DNA of 34,850 nt. Source: Actinokineospora pegani. GTDB lineage: Bacteria > Actinomycetota > Actinomycetes > Mycobacteriales > Pseudonocardiaceae. Numbering within the stretch: position 1 is the first letter of the stretch; each line of letters begins with the position of its first letter. This document shows positions 23,334-30,666 of this stretch, piece after piece. The stretch lies in the NCBI RefSeq assembly GCF_009745975.1, contig NZ_WHOL01000096.1:1-34850 (forward strand), read 5' to 3'. The notes beneath the pieces are model-generated. The model made no database searches. It saw nothing but the letters and a program-made list of their open reading frames with translations, and was not told the origin of the DNA. The translations under genes and the position numbers were made by a program.

Positions 23334-23569
23334 GTCGCCACGAGGTGCTCAGCCTACGCTTTGGACACGTATCGTGACCACACCTAGCACACATAGCAAT
23401 CCGAAGGTGGGGGGACCGGTCGAGCCGGAGCCTTCAGCTTGAACAGGGCCCGGGCATCGAGGGTGCGCCCGAGCAGCGTCTTCACCGCTCGGCAGTCCTG
23501 CGCGGTCGCGGTCGAGATGCGCCGGGGGCGGTACGTCCATGACGGGCATCCAGTCCTGGGGGACCTCGC

Positions 23570-23677
23570 GTGAACGTGGAACAGATGGCCGCTGCCGTCC
23601 GGGCGGCCTTGCAAGGCTGCTCGACGACTCGCTGCACCAAGCGTGAGAACGGCTCGGTGAAGCTCACCAGGTACTAG
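23570..23677 (+). CDS. possible 35-residue peptide or gene remnant
   Basis: A GTG-started frame (MNVEQMAAAVRAALQGC...) with an amphipathic N-terminal helix, two cysteines and a basic tail ending KLTRY. GGGGGA lies upstream. It precedes the Imm1-like gene by 92 bases on the same strand and could be a leftover of a deleted toxin gene, but it may be noncoding. Confidence 0.2.
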   Translation: MNVEQMAAAVRAALQGCSTTRCTKRENGSVKLTRY

Positions 23678-23769
23678 CGGACGCTGAGGCTGGAACCACC
23701 CGCCACGTCGAGGTCAAGAGCGCTTATCCCAGGGTCCGCGACTGGGACCTACCGGCGAAAGGAGTAGCT

Positions 23770-24057
23770 ATGACCTTCAGCGCTGCCGTGCCGACTGGCG
23801 AATCGGGACGCAGGCTCATCCTCGCCGGGCCCTGCGTCGGAGACCCCGACTCGCCCGCGCTGCTGGGCGATTCCGAGTTCGGCTTCCCGGCGGGCAGCGG
23901 TCTGCCCATCGCGGCCTTTCGCGCTGTCCTCGTGGAGTTCGTCCACGGCAATGGCGTCCTGCCCACGGCGGTGGAGTGGACCGACGAGGACTCAGCCCTC
24001 TACCGGCGACCAGCGGTGGGGCGTCGGCGTTCCTCCCGTCGAGCCCTCGGGGGTTGA
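23770..24057 (+). CDS. Imm1-like immunity protein
   Basis: A 95-residue protein with an excellent ribosome site (AAAGGAG, 5-6 bases before the ATG). Residues about 37-75 (GFPAGSGLPIAAFRAVLVEFV...LPTAVEWTDED) resemble the conserved core of the Imm1 family, in which a Pro-containing strand, an EF helix end and a late VEW motif are typical. Imm1 proteins neutralise polymorphic toxins, often nucleic-acid deaminases. It is shorter than usual and no toxin gene is adjacent. Its last residues (RRRSSRRALGG) are encoded by the terminator stem, so the true C-terminus may have been altered. The family call is from motif memory only. Confidence 0.5.
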   Translation: MTFSAAVPTGESGRRLILAGPCVGDPDSPALLGDSEFGFPAGSGLPIAAFRAVLVEFVHGNGVLPTAVEWTDEDSALYRRPAVGRRRSSRRALGG

Positions 24058-24073
24058 GGGCGTCGACGGGAGG
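24032..24073. terminator. long hairpin at the end of the Imm1-like gene
   Basis: Left arm 24032-24048 (CCTCCCGTCGAGCCCTC) pairs with 24056-24073 over 17 bp with one extra base in the right arm; the loop is GGGGGTT. The TGA stop (24055-24057) begins at the loop edge. It separates the Imm1-like gene from the converging DUF397 gene at 24103. Confidence 0.6.
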
Positions 24074-24102
24074 ACGACGATGGTTCCGCTGAACAGATGG
24101 GG

Positions 24103-24297
24103 CTAGCCCGAGACGCGGGCGGCGAACGCCTGCCAGGCGGTGGCCTCGAAGACCAGGGCGCCGCCGATGGGGTTCTTGGAGTCGCGCACAGCCGTAGACG
24201 AGGACACGAACGCGACCTCCACGCACTCGCCGTTAGCGCTGCTGCGGGTGCTCTTGCGCCATGACGCGTTGGCGAGGTCCACCGTGTTCATCGTCAT
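24103..24297 (-). CDS. DUF397 domain protein (second copy)
   Basis: A 64-residue DUF397 protein: WRKSTRS near residue 13, CVEVAF near 25, the hallmark RDSKNP near 38, and a C-terminal WQAFAARV. The ATG begins directly after the stop codon of the XRE-DUF5753 gene upstream, with GGAAAGG inside that gene's end as ribosome site, so the pair is translationally coupled. The gene order is regulator then DUF397, the reverse of the module at 1260-2468. An ATG two codons in is an alternative start. Confidence 0.9.
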   Translation of the reverse strand: MTMNTVDLANASWRKSTRSSANGECVEVAFVSSSTAVRDSKNPIGGALVFEATAWQAFAARVSG

Positions 24298-25173
24298 CTA
24301 CCTTTCCAAGCTCGCGAACTTGTTCGCCGCTTCGGCGAGCAGCGCCATCGAGTCCTTCGGGCTCAAGGCTACCGCTACCAGCGTGTCGAACATGGCGCGA
24401 TACCGGCTGATGTCCGCCTCGGACTCCAGGAACAGGTCGCCGGCCATGCTGTCGATGTAGACCAGGTCGGCGTCGAGCGGGTCGGGGAAGTCCATCAGGC
24501 TGAACTGGCCAGACATACCGGGATGCGCGCCTGCGTCGAACGGGATGACCTGCACTGTGACGTTTGGGGCCTTGGCGGCGTCGATCACGTGCTGTAGCTG
24601 CGCGCGCATCACGGCCGGGCTCCCGACCACACGGCGCAGTGCGGCCTCATCGATCACCGCCCAGAACTTCAGCGGGCCCGACTCCCTGGTCAGCACCGGC
24701 TGTCGGTCCATGCGAGCGCGAACGCGGTCCTCGACCTCCGTGTCAGTGGCCGCAGGCAAGCCGCCTCGAATCACCGCCCTGGCGTAGTCCTCGTTCTGCA
24801 GCAAGCCGGGGATGAACAGTGAGTCGTACTTGCGGACGCTCCTGGCCTCGTTCTCGAAGCTGATGTACGCGGTGTACTCGTCCGGCAGGTCCGAGTGGTA
24901 CGGCTGCAACCAACCCGGCTTCTTGGAGTTGGTGAACAGGTCCAGCAGGTACGCCCGCCGCTCCCCCTCCAGTTCGTACAGGTCGAGCAGGGTCATCAGC
25001 GTGCGGCGCTGCGGCCGCGCCTTGGCGGTCTCGACGCGGTACAGGGTCGCCGGGTTCAGGTTGGTCTTGTCGACCACCGTCTGCTGGCTCAGGTTCGCGC
25101 CCTCGCGCAGGCCGCGCAGCTCTCCCGCCAGCCTGCGCAGCCGGACGGTCGGTGTGTGTTTCTTCGAAGCCAC
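24298..25173 (-). CDS. XRE-family regulator with DUF5753 domain (second copy)
   Basis: A 291-residue protein. The N-terminal helix-turn-helix spans about residues 10-65 (LREGANLSQQTVVDKTNLNP), and the DUF5753 domain follows with FIPGLLQNEDYARAVI, RMDRQPVLTRE, FWAVIDEAALRR and a late QFSLMDFPDPLDADLVYID. GAGGAAGGA precedes the GTG start. It is directly coupled to its DUF397 partner. The upstream region shared with the divergent gene at 25340 contains an AACGCA-TGCGTT palindrome, a possible autoregulatory site. Confidence 0.92.
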   Translation of the reverse strand: MASKKHTPTVRLRRLAGELRGLREGANLSQQTVVDKTNLNPATLYRVETAKARPQRRTLMTLLDLYELEGERRAYLLDLFTNSKKPGWLQPYHSDLPDEYTAYISFENEARSVRKYDSLFIPGLLQNEDYARAVIRGGLPAATDTEVEDRVRARMDRQPVLTRESGPLKFWAVIDEAALRRVVGSPAVMRAQLQHVIDAAKAPNVTVQVIPFDAGAHPGMSGQFSLMDFPDPLDADLVYIDSMAGDLFLESEADISRYRAMFDTLVAVALSPKDSMALLAEAANKFASLER

Positions 25174-25268
25174 GGTCTCGATCCTTCCTCACCCTTCACC
25201 CTGGGCCACACGGTGGGTAGCCCGCGACTGCCTTCGCGCGTGAGCACGAGGTCGAACGTTTTCATTAG

Positions 25269-25284
25269 AACGCATGGTTGCGTT
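25269..25284. promoter_or_regulatory. candidate operator between divergent XRE and hypothetical genes
   Basis: AACGCA (25269-25274), TGGT, TGCGTT (25279-25284) is a perfect palindrome with 6-bp arms in an AT-rich stretch; a further AACG lies about 15 bases to the left. TTGCGT (25278-25283) followed 17 bases later by CATGCT (25301-25306) could be a rightward promoter overlapped by this site. Confidence 0.4.
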
Positions 25285-25339
25285 TAGCGCCAGACGAGGG
25301 CATGCTTACCGCCGAACAGACCAATGAACGGGAGCCGGG

Positions 25340-25804
25340 ATGGGTGTGCACCACGCCGCGGGGGCGCCAGACGCCGATGGGCTGGACGAGTGGGTGGGGT
25401 TGTGGGACCGGGCGTGGGTGTCCGGGGTGTGGATGAAACGCCTGTACGGGCCGGACCCGCGCGCGCCCCAAGCGGTGTCGCTGAGCACGCGGTGGCACGG
25501 CGGGTTGTTCGCGGACGTGATGTTCTTCGAGTCCGACAGCGCGGCGTTCGCGGTGCGCGTCCCCCGGTACGGCTACGCGCCCGGGCCGCACACCCCGTCG
25601 GCGGTGTGCAGGCTGACCACCGGCAGCGCGGCCGAGGTGCTGCGCGCGGTCGAGTCCTGGCCGGACCCGGTCGTCGACCCGGAGGCGTTCCAGGTCCTCA
25701 CCCCGCCCGCCATTCCCGAGGTGTTCGGGCTGCGCGCCCTCGTCCGCACGCCCGAACGCCCGGGACCGCCGCCCGGCCGCCCCGCCGCCCGCACCCCCGC
25801 ATGA
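25340..25804 (+). CDS. hypothetical protein, unknown family
   Basis: A 154-residue protein with strong G/C third-position bias and GGGAGCCGGG before the ATG. The N-terminal half is Trp-rich (EWVGLWDRAWVSGVWMKRLYG), the middle looks like alternating strands (GGLFADVMFFESDSAAFAVRVPRYGY), and the C-terminus is Pro/Arg-rich and probably disordered. No signal peptide or membrane helix is visible. Its stop overlaps the start of the third XRE gene by 4 bases (ATGA), so the two are translationally coupled and probably act together. No function can be assigned. Confidence 0.7.
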   Translation: MGVHHAAGAPDADGLDEWVGLWDRAWVSGVWMKRLYGPDPRAPQAVSLSTRWHGGLFADVMFFESDSAAFAVRVPRYGYAPGPHTPSAVCRLTTGSAAEVLRAVESWPDPVVDPEAFQVLTPPAIPEVFGLRALVRTPERPGPPPGRPAARTPA

Positions 25805-26553
25805 GCACAGGACACCGCATGAACGCCAGCAACAGCACGACCACCGACATCCGGGCCCGGACAGCGCGCGGCCTGCTGCTCGCCGCCGAACTCGAGCGGG
25901 CACGGGTCGCCAAGGGGCTGACCACCCGCCAGCTCGCCACCAGGATGAGCATGTCCGCGTCCATGGTGAACCGGGTGATGAACGGGCGGCGCACGCCGAC
26001 CGCGATGGAGATCGGCGGCCTGTGCGCGGTGCTCGAGACCCCGCCGTGGCGGCGGCCGCACCTGTACGCGCTGGCCAGGGAGGCCGACCTGCGCGAGTGG
26101 ACCATCCACGGCACCGCCCACGACCACGACCCGCACGGCGTCGTCCGCGCGCTCTGGACCCTGGCGACCAGCGCCGACACCTACGCCCCCACCACCGCGC
26201 CACCGCGCGTCCACGCCACCGGCCGCACCTGGACGCACTACGTCCCGGCGTCGGCGCTGACCGGACCGGTGGACGTCCAGGCCACCCCGGTCGAGGCCAT
26301 CCGCGTCATCCCGGAGACCACCCCGCCGCCCTTCCGCCACCCGGTGCAGGTCCTGCACCTGCCGCACTACAGCCCGGTCGTGCTCGTCGACCTCGACCGC
26401 ACCTCGCTCGTCCTGGAGGGCGACAACGCCACCCACTACGCCGAGACCCTCGCCCGAGCCGCGGCGAAGGCCCTCCCCGCGTCCGAATCCCGCTCCGCGG
26501 TCGAGCGTGCGCTGGACATGACCGACACGGCAGGGTGTACCGGGACAGACTGA
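25801..26553 (+). CDS. XRE-family helix-turn-helix regulator (third)
   Basis: A 250-residue protein with an HTH at about residues 23-75 (GLTTRQLATRMSMSASMVNRV). The remainder is not a clear DUF5753 domain, although its late segments (IRVIPETTPPPFRHPVQVLHLP, SPVVLVDLDRTSLVLEG) may be a shortened or diverged relative. No DUF397 gene is next to it; instead it is coupled to the unknown protein encoded from 25340. The ATG at 25801 overlaps that gene's stop; an in-frame ATG at 25819 is an alternative. Confidence 0.8.
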   Translation: MSTGHRMNASNSTTTDIRARTARGLLLAAELERARVAKGLTTRQLATRMSMSASMVNRVMNGRRTPTAMEIGGLCAVLETPPWRRPHLYALAREADLREWTIHGTAHDHDPHGVVRALWTLATSADTYAPTTAPPRVHATGRTWTHYVPASALTGPVDVQATPVEAIRVIPETTPPPFRHPVQVLHLPHYSPVVLVDLDRTSLVLEGDNATHYAETLARAAAKALPASESRSAVERALDMTDTAGCTGTD

Positions 26554-26583
26554 GACCCGGTTACCCGTTCACGAAGGTGCGCC

Positions 26584-27861
26584 GTGCAGAAGACGACAAC
26601 CCCGCACAGGCTCCCGGCCCGCCAGCTCGCCGCCGCGAGTTCCGGCAACGCCCTGGAGTGGTTCGACTGGACCATCTACGCGACGTTCAGCGTCTACTTC
26701 GCGACCGAGTTCTTCCCCAAGGGCAATGACGCGCTGGCCCTGATCAACACCTTCGCCACCTATGCGCTGGCGTTCTTCTTCCGGCCGTTGGGCGGCGTGC
26801 TGCTGGGCCGGTTCGCCGACACCCGCGGGCGCAAACCGGCCATGCTGCTGACCATCGTGCTGATGGCCGCGGGATCGATCATCATTGCCGTGCTGCCGAC
26901 GTTCGAGCAGGTGGGGTGGCTGTCGCCGATCCTGTTGCTGCTGGCGCGGGTCGGCCAGGGGCTGTCGTTGGGCGGCGAGGCGTCGAGCACGTCGGTGTAC
27001 CTGGCGGAGATCGCGCCCGCCGACCGGCGGGGGCGGTACTCGTCGTTCTTCTACATCTCCACCGGGTCGGCGGTGCTGGTCGCGACGGTCCTGGGCTCCG
27101 TGCTGTCAGGGGTGCTCGACGACGCCGCGATGGCCTCGTGGGGGTGGCGCGTCCCGTTCCTCATGGGCGGTGTCATCGGGCTGATCGGGTTGTGGCTGCG
27201 CCGGGCCATGCCGGAGACGGAGCTGTTCCACGAGAACAAGACCGCCGCGCAGCGCGTGCGCAACCCGCTCCGCGTGACCCTGCGCGAGCACCCGCGCGCG
27301 GTGGGGCAGCTCTTGGGCTTCTCGATGCTCTCGACGCTCTGCTACTACACCTTCTTCAGCGCCCTCACCCCGTTCGCGGTCAGCACCCGCAAGGCCGACC
27401 CGGAGGTCGTGTTCCTGGCGCTGAGCATCGCGACGGCCGTGTTCATCGCGTTGCAGTACCCGATGGGCTGGGCGGCGGACCGGTTCGGCCGCAAGCCGCA
27501 ACTGCTGGTGTGGTCGGGGCTGACGGCGGTGCTGATCTTCCCGCTGTCGCTGCTGGTCACGCCCGCGCTGGGCAACCTGGTCCTGGTGTTCACGGTGGGG
27601 CTGGCGCTGTACACGGCGATGACCTCGGTCGCGCCCGCGCTGATGAGCGAGCTGTTCCCGACCCGGCTGCGGGCCCTGGGCATCGGCGCTTGGTACAACC
27701 TCACAGTGGCGGTGTTCGGCGGCACGGCGCCGCTGCTGATCAGCGCGCTGTCGGAGGCGGGGCTGCCCAACGTGTTCTTCCTGTACGTGACCGGGGCGGC
27801 GGTGGTGGCGTTCCTGGTGATCCTGACGCTGCCGGAGACCAAGGGCGCGGAGCTGGAGTGA
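26584..27861 (+). CDS. MFS transporter, metabolite:H+ symporter (MHS) type
   Basis: A 425-residue protein with about 12 membrane helices. The start motif SGNALEWFDWTIY, the loop GRFADTRGRKPAML between helices 2 and 3, VGQGLSLGGEASS and the repeated AADRFGRKP in the second half are typical of the MHS family (alpha-ketoglutarate/proline-betaine/shikimate permeases). It should import an organic acid or zwitterion with protons; the substrate is not deducible. The start is GTG with GAAGGTG upstream, 30 bases after the XRE gene, so co-transcription is possible. Confidence 0.9.
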   Translation: MQKTTTPHRLPARQLAAASSGNALEWFDWTIYATFSVYFATEFFPKGNDALALINTFATYALAFFFRPLGGVLLGRFADTRGRKPAMLLTIVLMAAGSIIIAVLPTFEQVGWLSPILLLLARVGQGLSLGGEASSTSVYLAEIAPADRRGRYSSFFYISTGSAVLVATVLGSVLSGVLDDAAMASWGWRVPFLMGGVIGLIGLWLRRAMPETELFHENKTAAQRVRNPLRVTLREHPRAVGQLLGFSMLSTLCYYTFFSALTPFAVSTRKADPEVVFLALSIATAVFIALQYPMGWAADRFGRKPQLLVWSGLTAVLIFPLSLLVTPALGNLVLVFTVGLALYTAMTSVAPALMSELFPTRLRALGIGAWYNLTVAVFGGTAPLLISALSEAGLPNVFFLYVTGAAVVAFLVILTLPETKGAELE

Positions 27862-27959
27862 GCGGCGGGGGTGCTCGATGGCTCGCCGGATGTGATCGGG
27901 CGGGTGCGGCAAAGACGCGTCCCGTGCGGAGACGTTCCATCCGGTCGTGTCTGGACTGC

Positions 27960-28739
27960 TCATGCGGCCTCGGCCTGGAGGGCGGGGCCGAGGAGGAGTC
28001 CACCGTCGATGACGTACTCCGACCCCGTGATGAACGACGCGTCTGATGACGTGAGGAACAGGAGAAGCCGGGTGACGTCGGTCGGCTCCCCGAGTCGGGG
28101 GATGGCGAACGGCTCGGGTGAGTAGAAGTCGGCGATTGCCGCGGTGGCGCCTGCTGCTGGTTCGTGGATGAAGGAGGTCGCGATCACGCCGGGGTGGATG
28201 GTGTTCACGCGGATGTGGTCGCGGCCGAGCTCGAGCGCTGCCGTTCGGGTGAGACCTCGCACGGCCCACTTGCTGGCGACGTACGGCGCGTAGTGCGCCG
28301 TGCCGCCCAGGCCCATTGTCGAGGCGATGTTGACGATGGCTCCCCCTGTCGCGCGGCGCAGCGCGGGGGCGGCGGCCTTGATGCCGAGGAAGGTCCCTGT
28401 GAGGTTGATGTCGAGGATGCGCGACCACGTGGCCTGGTCCGTCTCCTCGATCGGCGCCGGCGGGTTCTGCACGCCCGCGTTGTTGACCAGCACGTTCAGG
28501 GCGCCGAAGGCGCTTTCGGCGGCTAGCACAGCGGTGGACCACGAGCTCTCGTCGGTGACGTCGAGGTGGGTGAAGCGGGCGCGGGTCCCGAGCTCGTCGG
28601 CGAGAGCGGCGCCGCGTTCGGCGTCGATGGCGCCGATCATCACGTTCGCTCCCTCCGCGTGAAAGGCGCGCACGTGGCTCGATCCCTGGCCACCGGTCCC
28701 ACCGGTCACGAGCACGGTCTGGTCGTCGAAGCGGCGCAT
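27960..28739 (-). CDS. SDR-family oxidoreductase
   Basis: A 259-residue classical short-chain dehydrogenase: cofactor loop TGGTGGQG (12-19), NNAG (86-89), catalytic Ser140 and YVASK with Tyr153 and Lys157, and a C-terminal GSEYVIDGGLLLGP. Asp40 (AIDAERG) after strand 2 favours NAD over NADP. GAAGGAA precedes the ATG. It is divergent from a TetR gene, with two matching palindromes between them, so its transcription is probably controlled by that repressor. The converging neighbour is the MHS transporter. Confidence 0.92.
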   Translation of the reverse strand: MRRFDDQTVLVTGGTGGQGSSHVRAFHAEGANVMIGAIDAERGAALADELGTRARFTHLDVTDESSWSTAVLAAESAFGALNVLVNNAGVQNPPAPIEETDQATWSRILDINLTGTFLGIKAAAPALRRATGGAIVNIASTMGLGGTAHYAPYVASKWAVRGLTRTAALELGRDHIRVNTIHPGVIATSFIHEPAAGATAAIADFYSPEPFAIPRLGEPTDVTRLLLFLTSSDASFITGSEYVIDGGLLLGPALQAEAA

Positions 28740-28800
28740 CAGATATTCCTTCGGTACGTGGGTGACCGACCGGGATCACCAGTGATGAACGGCGGCCAGT

Positions 28801-28820
28801 GGTGAGTCGTTCGACTCGCC
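28801..28820. promoter_or_regulatory. TetR operator candidate, site 1
   Basis: GGTGAGTCGTTCGACTCGCC is a 20-bp near-palindrome. It lies just downstream of the predicted start of SDR transcription and matches site 2 (28849-28868) under the consensus GGTGAGTCRnnYGACTCRCC. Confidence 0.6.
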
Positions 28821-28829
28821 ATCCTCTTG

Positions 28830-28858
28830 ACACTAGGTCGGCAACGGTGGTGAGTCAA
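28830..28858 (-). promoter_or_regulatory. predicted promoter of the SDR gene
   Basis: On the minus strand TTGACT (28858-28853) and TAGTGT (28835-28830) are separated by exactly 17 bases, a good sigma-70-type promoter. Its -35 lies inside operator site 2 and site 1 lies just past the expected start, so a bound repressor would block it. Confidence 0.5.
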
Positions 28859-28868
28859 GCGACTCACC
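28849..28868. promoter_or_regulatory. TetR operator candidate, site 2
   Basis: GGTGAGTCAAGCGACTCACC is a 20-bp near-palindrome, 48 bases centre to centre from site 1. It overlaps the -35 of the SDR promoter and ends 3 bases before TATGCT (28872-28877), the likely -10 element of the TetR gene, so it can serve both repression and autoregulation. Confidence 0.6.
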
Positions 28869-28871
28869 TCG

Positions 28872-28877
28872 TATGCT
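28872..28877 (+). promoter_or_regulatory. -10 element of the TetR gene (leaderless)
   Basis: TATGCT ends 6 bases before the ATG at 28884 and no ribosome site is present, so the transcript probably begins at the start codon. Confidence 0.45.
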
Positions 28878-28883
28878 CGGCCC

Positions 28884-29528
28884 ATGAGCAGGGTCGTGAC
28901 GACGTACCACCAGCGCATCGCCCAGGAGAAGCGCGCGCTGATCTTGACGGCCGCGACCGCGCTGTTCCTCGAGTTGGGCTACGACCGGACGTCGCTGGCG
29001 CGGATCGCAGAGCGCTCGGGCGTCTCGCGGGCCACCTTGTTCAAGCAGTTCCCGACCAAGGCCGCCCTGTTCGACGCCATGGTCACCGAGTCCTGGTCAA
29101 CCGCTGACGAGGAGGATCCCCCGCAGGCGGGCAACATCGTCGACGGGCTCAGCACCATCGGTCGCCGCTACGCCGAGCTGTTGGGCCGCGCCCGGATGAC
29201 CGACCTGTTCCGCATCGTCATCGCCGAGCTGCCGCGGTTCCCCGAACTCGCCAATGCGCAGTTCTCGCAGGGGAAGATGCCCTACTTCGAGTCCGTGCGC
29301 GACTACCTGCTGGCCGAGCACGAGGCGGGGACGGTGCGGGTCGAGGACGTGGACCTCGCAGCCACCCAGTTCCTGGGCATGATCTCCAACTACGTCTTCT
29401 GGCCGACACTCCTGGTGCCGGGCTGGGAGGTGGGCGCCGACCGCGTCGCCCAGGTGGTCGACGAGGCCGTCCGCACCACCGCCGCCCGGTACGCCGTGGC
29501 TGGACCAGGGCCGTCGACCAACCACTGA
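28884..29528 (+). CDS. TetR-family transcriptional regulator
   Basis: A 214-residue regulator. The N-terminal helix-turn-helix (about residues 17-63) contains ILTAATALFLELGYDRTSLARIA and SGVSRATLFKQFPTKAALFDAM, close to the family consensus. The C-terminal ligand-binding domain is all-helical, with no family-specific signature that I recognise. It probably represses itself and the divergent SDR gene through the paired 20-bp palindromes, with release by an unknown small molecule that may be the SDR substrate. Confidence 0.92.
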   Translation: MSRVVTTYHQRIAQEKRALILTAATALFLELGYDRTSLARIAERSGVSRATLFKQFPTKAALFDAMVTESWSTADEEDPPQAGNIVDGLSTIGRRYAELLGRARMTDLFRIVIAELPRFPELANAQFSQGKMPYFESVRDYLLAEHEAGTVRVEDVDLAATQFLGMISNYVFWPTLLVPGWEVGADRVAQVVDEAVRTTAARYAVAGPGPSTNH

Positions 29529-29595
29529 GTCCCACCGCCACAAGGAGCTGCGGCCCAAGCAGGCCCCGAGGACTCGACCATCCTGGCACCAGCGG

Positions 29596-30666
29596 TCAGA
29601 GCAGCGAGCGGTAGAGGGCGCGGTGGCGTTCGGCTGCCGCGGGCCAGGTGTAGCGGGCGGCCAGCGCCTTGCCGATCTCGCGGCGGCGGGGGTCGGGGGT
29701 CTCGATGGCGGCGGAAAGCCCGGCCGCCAGGGAGGCTGTGTCGATGGCGAAGTGGGCGGCTCCGGTGAAGACCTCGCGCAGGACCGGGAGGTTGCTCGTC
29801 ACCAGGGGGACCTCGGCGGCGAGGGCCTCCATCGCGGCCAGGCCGAAGCCCTCCTTGGTCGACGGGAAGGCGAAAGCGCTTGCCCCCGCCATCAGCCCGG
29901 GCAGTTCCGCGTCGTCGACCGGGCCGAGGATCTCGGGGACCACGCCCAGTTCCACCGCTCGCGCCTCCCACGCCGCCCGGTAGTCGCGGTAGTCGAAGAG
30001 GGTCTCCCCGCCCGCGACCACCAACCGCACGTCCGGCAGTCCCAGCAGCGCGAAGGCCTCCAGCAGCTCAACGGACCCCTTGCGCGGTTCGATTCCCCCG
30101 ACCGACAGCACATACCGCCCCAGCTTCGACACCCACCGCTGCGCCGATGCCGAGCCCACCGCCGCGGCGAACCGCGCGGCGTCCACACCGTTCGGGATCA
30201 CCACCGGCGACAAGCCCCACCCAGCTTTCAGCTCCCCCGCCACCGCCCCCGAGACGCACACGTGCGCGTAGGGCTCCACGATCGCCTTTTCGTGGCACGC
30301 CGCCAACTCCGGGGTCGTGAAGTGGTCGATGTGGTGCACCGTGCGCACGCACCGGCCCACCGCGTTGGCGCTGATGCAGTCCTGCGCGTGCACGATGTCG
30401 TACGACGCCGGGTCGAAAGCCTCCCGCAGGACAGCGATGGAGCGCAAGATCCGCTCACCGATCCCCTCCCCTGCCACCTCGGGGAACGGCACGACCCGCA
30501 GCGACACCGCGGGGTCCACGGGACGGAAGAACCCGGCATCCCCGCCGCGTCCCAGCGTCCACACCGTCACGTCCTCGCCCAGCGCGGCGAGGGCCTCCGC
30601 CAGCGCGAGGGTGTGCACGACGCCGCCGCGCGGCTTCGACGAGTAGGTCAGCAGCGCGATCCTCAC
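29596..30666 (-). CDS. GT4-type glycosyltransferase, MSMEG_0565-like
   Basis: A 356-residue GT-B glycosyltransferase. The N-terminal domain begins VRIALLTYSSKPRGGVVHTLALAEAL; the C-terminal domain has GGIEPRKGSVELLEAF and the nucleotide-sugar EX7E motif in KEGFGLAAMEAL. Its place at the end of a radical SAM/GNAT-AIR/nitrilase operon matches the MSMEG_0565 family, a recurrent member of the nitrogen-starvation cluster. The start is GTG at 30666, overlapping the nitrilase-paralogue stop by 4 bases (GTGA). Its presence suggests that the pathway product or an intermediate is glycosylated; the donor and acceptor are unknown. Confidence 0.87.
   Translation of the reverse strand: MRIALLTYSSKPRGGVVHTLALAEALAALGEDVTVWTLGRGGDAGFFRPVDPAVSLRVVPFPEVAGEGIGERILRSIAVLREAFDPASYDIVHAQDCISANAVGRCVRTVHHIDHFTTPELAACHEKAIVEPYAHVCVSGAVAGELKAGWGLSPVVIPNGVDAARFAAAVGSASAQRWVSKLGRYVLSVGGIEPRKGSVELLEAFALLGLPDVRLVVAGGETLFDYRDYRAAWEARAVELGVVPEILGPVDDAELPGLMAGASAFAFPSTKEGFGLAAMEALAAEVPLVTSNLPVLREVFTGAAHFAIDTASLAAGLSAAIETPDPRRREIGKALAARYTWPAAAERHRALYRSLL

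Larger units (their letters stand above)
23025..23769. other. 745-base stretch without an intact gene: remnants and repeats
   Basis: Composition is less GC-rich and patchy. It contains a headless minus-strand frame (23049-23267), a 20-bp inverted repeat (23283-23333), a tandem pair CACACCTAG/CACACATAG (23379-23396), a minus-strand frame (23384 to about 23614) ending DCRAVKTLLGRTLDARALF... with no ATG or GTG start, and a 35-codon plus-strand frame (23570-23677). This looks like the scar of insertions and deletions rather than ordinary spacer. Confidence 0.5.

Noticed and set aside
23379-23396. Tandem CACACCTAG/CACACATAG as an iteron array
   Set aside because: There are only two imperfect copies and no replication gene nearby.
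23384-23614. A 76-residue minus-strand frame as a Cys-rich peptide gene
   Set aside because: It has no ATG or GTG start (TTG only) and no ribosome site; kept only as a possible gene remnant in the interval description.
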